From: Siniperca chuatsi
Lineage: Eukaryota > Chordata > Actinopteri > Centrarchiformes > Sinipercidae
DNA: 64,000 bases
Direction of reading: 5' to 3'
Assembly (NCBI RefSeq): GCF_020085105.1
Contig: NC_058045.1
Location: 7,516,333 to 7,580,332, forward strand
Numbering within the stretch: the first letter of the stretch is position 1; each line of letters starts with the position of its first letter. The notes under the pieces are model-generated. The model had not been told where the DNA came from, ran no database searches, and saw only the letters and a list, made by a program, of their open reading frames with translations. The position numbers and the translations under genes were made by a program. Positions 55,901-64,000 of this stretch are shown in pieces.

Positions 55901-56943
55901 CAGCATCCAATGACTTAAGGAATGTAGGCAAAAAGACCACTGGTCAAATAAGGTGATGTCAGAATTTTTAAATAAAAGGGACTTTGGCAGTGTGGGAAGG
56001 AGGAACCGATGGAGAAGATCAGAATGGGAAGAAAAAGCAGAAATTCACCCATAGAGTAGTAAAGGCAAAACATGAGAGCAAATATCTTTGTTACTGAACT
56101 TTCACCAAAGCTTCATTTTACTGTGTATACCTGTGGAGTCGGGTGATGATTCACTGTGTTTTCCAGAGTTTAAGGAAGGCTTCATGCATACAGCACAGCT
56201 TGATGTGTTTTGAGGGGCTGCGAGGAAGACAAGTAAGATTAAATAAAAGTGCTGTTGAGGCTTTCATAGATAAAACATATAAATAAACATAAACATACTC
56301 AATACGTGACAATACAGAAGTTTTACTCATCAAGGGTACTTCTAAAGGATGGCTGATCCTCAATCTGCTCATTTTACAAGACAGCACTTCTGAGTGAGGA
56401 TGAGATTCCAGTTCCAGTCAAGACATGAGACAGTGAGTCATGTATCTTGTCAGTTTGATAAACTGAACAAAGTGAAAAACCAGAGCGGGGATGAGAGGAA
56501 AGTAAGAAGTTTATCACAGTTGAGTGGACCAGGTAGGAAATCTATTTTCCCCTTGTGCATGTATCTCTCTGCTCGCTACCTTTCCCCCTGCAGAAGGATA
56601 TCCTTTAACTAGTGAACATTTTGATCAATAATACATTTGCCAGCACTGCTGAGACAGGTATAATTGTGCTGATATGTCAGGGTTTAAAACAATTAATGTA
56701 ATTTACTGTTGAGCATTAGCTATGCATGGATCCTTCAGTATCATGCTGAGAATTTGCCACTGTAAGCAGAACAAGATGAGAAATATGCATATGGAATTAA
56801 ATGAAATTGCTAGTTCAGTGCCTTTAGTCAGAAAATATGGGTATCAGTTTGTCACTTTATTGATATACTTGTACCATAAATTTAGATTCTTCCTAATTTC
56901 AGTTAAACTTCGTTGGAACAAGATTAAGAGTCTACAGCCACAC

Positions 56944-57315
56944 CATAACTCAAAATGACAATGCTAACATGCTGATGTTTAGCAGGTGTAATGTTTTCAT
57001 GTTCACCATCTTAGTTTGGCATGTTAGCATGCAAACATTTGCTAATTAGCAAAAGTACAGCTGAGGCTGATGGACATGTGATTAGTTTTATATTTGGTCA
57101 TAAACAAAAGTATTGGACAAATAAAAATTTTGGCCTGATAATGCTTGATGAAAAGTCAGGTTAAAGTTATTACAATTCATCCTGAGGGGGGCATAAACGG
57201 CCGTACTAAATTTCAGGGCAATGCAGCCAAAAGTTGTTGAGATATTTCAGTCTGGACCATGTAAGTGGTGGGCCGATGACATTGCCATCACTAGAGCCAC
57301 ACGGCTAGCTAACTA
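56944..57315. repeat. Interspersed repeat of a common fish type
   Basis: Carries ACAATGCTAACATGCTGATG, GGTCATAAACAAAAGTATTG, GATGAAAAGTCAGG, AATTCATCCTGAGGGGGGCA and GCAATGCAGCCAAAAGTTGT in order. I recognise this block order from many spiny-rayed fish sequences. No terminal structure is visible; family name not known to me. Confidence 0.6.
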
Positions 57316-57522
57316 AAAGAGGTTATTCCTGCATCTACTTTTCTATACTCGCAATTCAAATGCCATTCTAGCACATTATTTGAATTTACTCCTCAAAGAA
57401 CAGACAGTAAGCTAGATTAATGACACATCGCCTTACAGCTACACTGTGTGGATCAATGTTTCAACAAATAATCCATACCCCGGCTACTCTAGGGCGTTGG
57501 CTCCTCTCCTCTCACTCAACAG

Positions 57523-57596
57523 CTATAAACAACAGCTCAAAGAGCTTCCACATTGACCCCAAGGGCTCCCGCCTCCGCTACATTCAAGATGGCATG
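57523..57596 (+). other. Orphan candidate exon
   Basis: A 74-nt stretch is framed by a strong acceptor (CTCCTCTCCTCTCACTCAACAG) and a donor (GTATGT). One frame only is open and reads INNSSKSFHIDPKGSRLRYI followed by QDGM. The block is GC-richer than its surroundings. I do not recognise the protein, and no neighbouring exon on the same strand was found, so it may be chance. Confidence 0.2.
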
Positions 57597-59583
57597 GTAT
57601 GTTTTATAGATGCATAACATTCAAACACAAAAATAAGGATGTTATTACTCTCATCCTTGTCTCACTCTTATATTGGATTTTTATGGCCCAGTTGGAGCAA
57701 ATGTCATTGAGATTGAGCATTCAAAATGCACAAGTAATACCATCTGTATTACCACTCATAAAAGAGGGCATCAATCACTTCAACTGACCTTTTTTCCCCC
57801 CAGATAAAGTGTCTCATCAATGAGCCACATCCCGGTGCTTGAGGGCTTAAAGACTATTGGTTGAAATCAATGCCATGCCAAGTATTGTTAGAGAACAATA
57901 TGCCCCATGATTCAATACTCCACACTTTCTTGATTGCATTGTAGACACCACTGACAAGCAACATTAATGGGCCGAGCATGTGATTCATGGTAACTGACTG
58001 ACTGCACGGACTATTACAGGCATTCACTTTCATGCACCAGCATGACAGCGGCATCAGTGGCCATAAATTGTCTGTGACTTGGCCAAATGCCAAGAATGTG
58101 TTTGCGTTGTCTGTTTGCATGCAAATGAATGTATGATTATGTCTGCGTGTATCACTGTTGACTTTTGGGAGACGTGCCAAAGACCTGGAGCTAGCTTCAG
58201 CTCACATTTTTGGTTTGTTTACTGAAGTTCTCCTGGACCTCCTGTAGCCTTCTGACTCTCTCTCACCACAGTGACTTTCAATTTTAGTGTCTGTCATTTT
58301 CTGTTTTGACCCAAGTTATTTTAACTGCTTAATAATTACAATGAACTGAGCAAACTTTGTTCTGCACTCTTGTTTTTCATATCAGTTGTCCTTTCCCTTC
58401 GTCTTTTCAGTCCCTTGAGTCCTCAGCCTCATATACTGTAGGTCATTTAATTGTCTTCCACATGCATCCCTCCTTCACTGGCATTTCCTAATGAATCTAT
58501 CGTCTCTAGGCCCACACACGGAGGTTGCTTCATTGACTATTGGAGCAGCTCGACCTGTGTGTGGAACCTTTAATTGTTTTTCCACTGAGCTTGACAGCCA
58601 GCAACACATGATGGATTTGCCACAGCATTTATCTCTGACACAGAAAAGGACAAGCCCTGTATACCTTGAAAAACATTCATGGTCAAATGAGAAAATGCGG
58701 TTAAGTCAGTGCAAACAAATTTTTTAATGGGTGGATTTCTAAGCTTGGTTTTAGACCAGAGAAGTGTCTCTCATTTGGAGTTAAAAGTACATTCAAAGGA
58801 AATCCCCGGAGCTATGTGGGCTGTTCCACAAACTCCACAATTTACCACAAATCTCTCTCCACCTCATGAACTGTTGGCTGTGATGGAAGTGTTAAATGAG
58901 CTGGGGTTTCTGGAAGAACGTAGAAATGCCCCTCATGTGAAACCTATTATAAAAACCTAATCTCGAACTAATTTAGCATTCTTTTTCTTTCACTCTAAGG
59001 CATTTGTAACACTGAAATAGATTAATCAGACAATTTACAGCAACAATGCAATTTAAGGTTACCAAGCTGCAAAATGCATAATGAGCTGTACGCTTTCAAC
59101 TAAGGAATACAGCGTAAATTGCTCTAAGAAAGCCATTTTTCAGACCCCCTTGTTATTTTCAAGGGCACTTTGACCACCAAAACACAGAGATGGTTCCTCA
59201 TCAAAGCTCCTATAAGTCATTATCATTATTTATGCATGCTTGGAGGAATAGAGGGCCTAATTTTTCAGTGATATGACTAATAATAGGGGAGTGTAGATTA
59301 TATGAAGATTTGACCTCATTCTGACTGAAGCAGATGTCATCTTGTACAGTGAAGTACCTCGAATTAAAAGGCAAGTCCTCGCCTCTTCCAGGAAGACTTT
59401 TCACTTGGATTGTGGTGAGTTTTTACAGCAGCTGTTGTGTTCTGATCCCGTGAACAAGTAGCATTATCACTTTCAAAGATATTCTGTGGTCCTACAGAGC
59501 GGCATCCGGGCGAAAAAAAGGCAAAGTGTTCCCCATCGTCCAATCCCAGTTCATCAAACATTAACTCAGCCAGTACCATAATC
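57597..59583. other. Intergenic region
   Basis: No gene is recognised. The block at 57,830-58,190 has the even base mix and word content of a possible conserved non-coding element, including TTTGCATGCAAA (58,114-58,125). An 83-codon open frame at 58,709-58,960 is unassigned. Confidence 0.45.
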
Positions 59584-59893
59584 CCGTGGTAGAAGTACTC
59601 AGATCTTTTACTCACATAAATGTACCAACACAACAATATAAAAATACTCCATTACAAGTAAAAGTAATTCCTTTAAAATCCTACATAAGTAAAAGTATCG
59701 TCAGCAAAATGTACTTTAATTATTAAAAGTAAAAATACTGCTTCTGCAGAAAAATGGCCCCTGTGACTGATATATTACTGTATATGATATTATTAAACTG
59801 TTAATAACTATACACTAAGTAGGATTTTACTGTTGTAGCTGGTTGAGGTGGAGCTAGCTTTAATTACAGTATATACTGTTGGGTAGTTTAATC

Positions 59894-60420
59894 CAGTGGT
59901 TCCCAATCTAGGGGTCAGGCCCTTCCAAAGGGTCACAAGATAAATCTGAAGGGTCGTGAGATGATTACTAATAATAATAAACTTTATATGTATAGAAATT
60001 TTCAAAGTGCAGTTACAAAGTGCTTTGCAGAACAAAATAAAATTGTTTACACAATCAAGATAAAAGAGGCTTAGAAACTAGATAGACAATAGATTTACTA
60101 TTTTAAAAAAGCCTTCTATACTATACTATACTATACTATACTATACTATACTATACTATTTACTATAAAAAAAGTTTTGAGTGATTTAAAAGAAGGTACT
60201 GAGTTAGCTAACCACAGTTGCAAGGCTCAGGTTTCCTCCTGTAGCGAGTCGGGCTGTGGGAAAGGGAGAAGGAAAGAAGAAAAAGCAAACAACAAAAAAC
60301 AAAGCCAACAAAAGTTCTGCTCGTTGAAATATTGGATAGTATTTATAAATTTAGAGAGAAAATGTCTCTCACTGTTTTATTTTTCATAAGGGTCTCAAGG
60401 CAAAAAGTTTGGAGCCACTG
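59894..60420. mobile_element. hAT-type non-autonomous element (inner, nested)
   Basis: Starts CAGTGGTTCCCAATCTAGGG and ends GTTTGGAGCCACTG, imperfect inverted termini of the CAGTGGTTCCC class. The 8-bp duplication GTTTAATC flanks it exactly (59,886-59,893 and 60,421-60,428). Inside are a piece resembling common CAAAGTGC-type repeats and a pentanucleotide microsatellite. No open frame of note. Confidence 0.88.
60116..60159. repeat. (CTATA)n pentanucleotide microsatellite
   Basis: About nine perfect CTATA units within the inner hAT-type element. Seen directly. Confidence 0.95.
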
Positions 60421-60662
60421 GTTTAATCTTTAGCAATTAATTGTATTTTTAAGCTTATCATTTTGTTGGGTAAAATCTACATCAGAAAAGTATAACTACT
60501 AACTATATCTGCCAAATAAATTTAGTGGAGAAAATGTTATCTATTTAAAATTATTTCCGTTTTGAAATGTAGTGAAGTAGAAGTTTAAAATAGCATAAAA
60601 TAGGAATACAAGTACCTCAAATTTGTACTTAAGTAAATGTACTTTCCACCACTGCCATAATC

Positions 60663-63600
60663 TTAGAATCACTGGTCAGAGTTCAATCATCTGTTAGGAC
60701 TCAATGCCAACTTGCCTCACCTAAAGGACTCATAACTACCGGTATGTGAATTTGTTAGTCCACCATCTTGTTCTGAGTGGCATATTTTCTCCCAAAGCCA
60801 CCATGTTCTTGTGTTATAGCCAGGGCCACTGAACTCAACTGGCTCCCTCAGTAAATTGCAATTTGATAATAAAGTTGCTTTTTGTCCATAAAACATCATG
60901 TCAACAATAAGATTAACAGTGAAACATCATTTTCACAGAAAAGCAGATAACTACAGAAAAGTCAGAGAACTAAAATGGAGCGATCATTACTGTGTCAAGG
61001 AAATTAACAGGAAGAGAAAAGGCACTGCCTTTATTTAAGAAGTTGTCCATCATGACTAGAGAATACCCAGATTTCAATTAAAGGGGAAAATCTTTATTGT
61101 CATGGGATCCAAAGCCAGTCACTGGTATATGCCTTAAGGGTCAGACTTCACTCTATTTCATTATCTCCCTCCTGCATGCATGGATTTCCTTTTACCTTTA
61201 CCCGGCAGCCATTCAATGTTCCGTTCACTCAGTATGTTACCCATAAAAGTCTTCAAGAGAAATCAATTGAAGGGCTGTGATGTGGCGTCAGTTCTAAATT
61301 GTTACATCGAGTGAAACATTTACATTTGGTGCTCTGAGTTTTTATGAATTGATTACTTTTGTTGCAGCAACACCCTTTATGTATATAATGTAAAATGTAC
61401 ATGAAAAGTGTTACTTGAAATTATAATATCAGCTGAGAGATTGTTTAACCTGATCACTATTTGACACAAAACCAACAATGTTTGATCAATTATTTGTGCT
61501 TGGCCTCATTCTAGACACATGGGATGAAGCAATATGAACAAATGTATGCAGAATGCAGGTAGCATTTGACATTTCTATTAAAGATTGGATTTGCAGAAGG
61601 GTTGCAACTTTATATAACATCTGAATGACACTTTAATTTAAATTCTAATCCTGTTTGCAGATCACCAAGGTCTACTGTGTGACACTGGAGGATAATCCAG
61701 GAGGCTTCTCAAATGATTATTTTACCAACACATAAACACTGATATAATAATCCTTTGTGCCATTATAGTGGCTGAGAATATATATTTAAGTGTTTAAACA
61801 CCAACTCGTATATTGTTAGAATAACTCATACACAGGCCGATAGACATCAGGATAAATGGCCAAAGAGCCACCAGACCAAAAAGCAGCATCATTCACGAAG
61901 CACATAATCTAAATGTTCTGAGGTTGAAAGTGTAGAAATGTGGTTCATTATTAGAAATGTTAATTAAAAAGATTGAATTATTTACTGTCGATCATAAATT
62001 AAAATTTGATCCCAGGACCGGCAGGATAAATCTGGGTGGGGAAAGTGAAAGATCAGCACTTGCCCCCTCCCTCATTACCACCGCTGAGGTGCTCTTGAGC
62101 AAGGCCGTCAACCTCCAGCTGCTCCACTGGAGCTGCTCAGTGGCCAGCTGATTAGACTGTGGTTGGATAGCTTTCAGCTCTTGGAAGAAGTTTTTAGTGT
62201 TTTAGTGTAGTGTTGGCCTCACCTCTGGAGAGCCTGAGGGCGTCAGAAGAATCCAGATACAACTTACACTATTCTTCTGATGACTACAATGTTATCTTGT
62301 TTGGGATCTGTTTTCCTGGGACAAGTGGGCATAGAAAAGGAACAAATCAATAAATGGATCAGTATTTTTCTGTATTTTATTTTTGGAATTCTGATTTCCC
62401 TGTTTAATTTGCATTACAACTGTACATGAAAGGTGGCATATACTGTAAATGCAGCTCACCAGTCTCACTGTCACTTTGTAGTATGAGAAGACATCAAATC
62501 AGAGGACTCAGAGTTGTGTTTCACCAAGAATACTAAGAAAAGAAACAGGTGAGACTGGGTCATTTTTGCTAAAGAAAATTAAAAAGCTAGCATTGTTCCA
62601 AAAATGCAGGAGTCTGGACAAAAAGAGGGGAACCTGTTGACAGGTGCTGTCTCATAGTGGTGACACTGATGGCTCTGTGGCAGCAAAACCAATTCTATTG
62701 GCAAGACCTTTCTTATGATCCCTCCCATCTAATTATTCTCCTGAGCAGGCTGCAGATGGATTGAAATTGCAATGCGACCTTAGTTTATAGCTCTGAGCTT
62801 TGGGGTGAAAACCTCAAAACCATTTTTTTTTTATTGTTGTACTGGCTTAGAGGCTTTTACTGATTTCCACTTGGCTTCCCTTGTGCTGCATGCTGTTTTA
62901 AATAATATTGTGTTGTCAGGAAGAAAATAGCCTACTTTTAGGAGAACAGGCAAAATCCGCTTCTGCACATACCTTTTTAATTTTTTGCCCTGTAGGAAAT
63001 TTAGCAAGGTAAGTTGTTTTTAGTGTGTTTGGCACAGCTGTTGTAGTGATACCATTGTGTGGTGGTTCATTTGTGTAAAGCTGATTAGAGTGCACACAGA
63101 AATTTAGCTACATTTAGTGTTATGAGCACGAGCGGCTGCTGTTTGCATTGAGATGAGGAGTAAACAACTGTTCTCCCTGGCTTGTAAATATTGTTTGAGA
63201 ACCTGCACGAGATCCTTCTTTAGCCACATGATCCTTCTCCTAACAAACCAGTAATGGATACGATGTGAAAAATAGTTCTCATTCTCTAGTTCTAATTATA
63301 AGAGGAAACCTGACTGGGCCTCTATAAATCAAATGCAAATTAATTGAAATTCAGATTAAAGATGTAGACATCACCTTCCAGGTGTCAGCCTAGATGGGCT
63401 TGTCATGCATTATGAAACAATGGCACACTCACTGATTATGTATCATAATACAGCAGCGGTTTTGGCAATGCTTTCTGCTGCAGTCTTTCCTGCTCTGCTT
63501 TCTAATGAACAGCACTTTTGAACAGCACTTTTGAGCAGCAGAGCAGAAAGTCATAAAAGCATCATTTGGCTTCATGGTACCACTTTGAACAACCTTTCAT

Positions 63601-64000
63601 GCCACTGCACTTTCCTTTTAATTTCATTAGAAAATGTGTAAATGCACAGAGGTAGGGAAACAACAACTCAGCAGGACTATCTACATAACATCCTCATGCT
63701 TTTGATCACATTAAAATCAGCATGTGCCCTCCTCAGCAACAGATACAGGTCTAAATCATCACGCATTCATCTCAAGCTATTCAGGGTTCTATCCACATTC
63801 CTAATTAAATCAACATTTTGGGGAGATGCCTTCTCCTAATCATAATTATATGGTCTGGCATTTATATGGCTTGCCCACAAAGAGCACTGTCCCATTCAAT
63901 CTTCCACAGCAGTTTGTGATATTTCTCCACATGATAGCGGTAATGGTACTCCACACAAGTTAAGAGCAATCATTCAGGTGATATAATATGATTGTTCTTT
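60663..64000. other. Intergenic region to the end of the window
   Basis: No gene or known repeat is recognised. Open frames are short and lack domain content. Around 63,330-63,365 there is an octamer ATGCAAAT (63,333-63,340) directly followed by TAATTGA in otherwise unremarkable AT-rich sequence. Confidence 0.5.

Larger units (their letters stand above)
53086..56940. other. Intergenic region downstream of gxylt1
   Basis: No gene is recognised. The stretch contains a CTCF-core match inside a repeat-like stretch (55,100-55,260) and a small inverted-repeat element (55,719-55,900). PDZRN4, the next human gene on this side, should show a large - strand terminal coding exon; none is present. Confidence 0.5.
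59584..60654. mobile_element. hAT-type non-autonomous element (outer)
   Basis: Ends CCGTGGTAGAAGTACTC and, inverted, CAGTGGTGGAAAGTACATTT are near-matching inverted termini. The flanking 8 bp, CCATAATC, is repeated exactly at 59,576-59,583 and 60,655-60,662, the hallmark of hAT insertion. The interior has TACTT/AAGTA-rich sequence and no open frame. A second element (59,894-60,420) interrupts it; without that and one duplication the outer element would be 536 bp. A diverged relative is at 44,018-44,153. Confidence 0.85.

Noticed and set aside
58709..58960. 83-codon frame with SPPHELLAVMEVLNELGFLE
   Set aside because: Looks protein-like in part but I recognise no family and see no adjoining exons; left unassigned.
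53086..64000. Search for pdzrn4 or cntn1 exons expected by human synteny
   Set aside because: No PDZ, RING, Ig or fibronectin-like coding sequence seen; any such gene lies outside the window.

Overview
This window reads as nuclear DNA of a teleost fish, most likely a spiny-rayed (acanthomorph/percomorph) species. The evidence is vertebrate exon-intron structure with GT-AG junctions, compact introns, long CA and TA microsatellites, a Tc1-like transposon, tRNA-derived SINEs and several short inverted-repeat elements of types common in fish. I see no prokaryotic, organellar or viral gene. Four protein genes can be assembled exon by exon, and their reading phases agree at every junction.

Layout. 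1-10.3 kb is non-coding: upstream sequence and probably the 5' intron of prickle1. 10.3-16.9 kb (+) holds the coding exons of prickle1 (PET domain, three LIM domains, CIIS prenylation end; 855 aa). 18.4-37.9 kb (-) holds pphln1 (periphilin-1; 344 aa as assembled), tail-to-tail with prickle1. Its introns carry a dead Tc1/mariner-like element, SINEs, MITE-like repeats and long microsatellites. 39.5-42.9 kb (+) holds yaf2 (181 aa), head-to-head with pphln1. 44.6-52.1 kb (+) holds gxylt1 (456 aa). 52.1-64 kb is the gxylt1 3' UTR followed by an intergenic stretch with interspersed repeats, including two nested hAT-type elements with intact 8-bp target duplications.

The order prickle1 - pphln1 - yaf2 - gxylt1 and all relative orientations match human 12q12 (PRICKLE1, PPHLN1, YAF2, GXYLT1), which supports the identifications. 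ZCRB1, which lies in this human block, was not found here. The fish paralogue (a or b ohnolog) cannot be decided from sequence alone, so I use base symbols.

The genes do not form one pathway. pphln1 (HUSH silencing complex) and yaf2 (variant PRC1) are both chromatin-repression factors sharing a head-to-head intergenic region. prickle1 acts in planar cell polarity, and gxylt1 modifies Notch EGF repeats. I found no convincing new multi-gene system. The most unusual items are the nested hAT elements, a TTAA-ended repeat lying 1 bp from a pphln1 splice donor, a pphln1 start codon split by an intron, a ~560-bp fold-back element in a yaf2 intron, a 48-bp near-perfect palindrome and a cluster of AACGTT motifs in gxylt1 introns.
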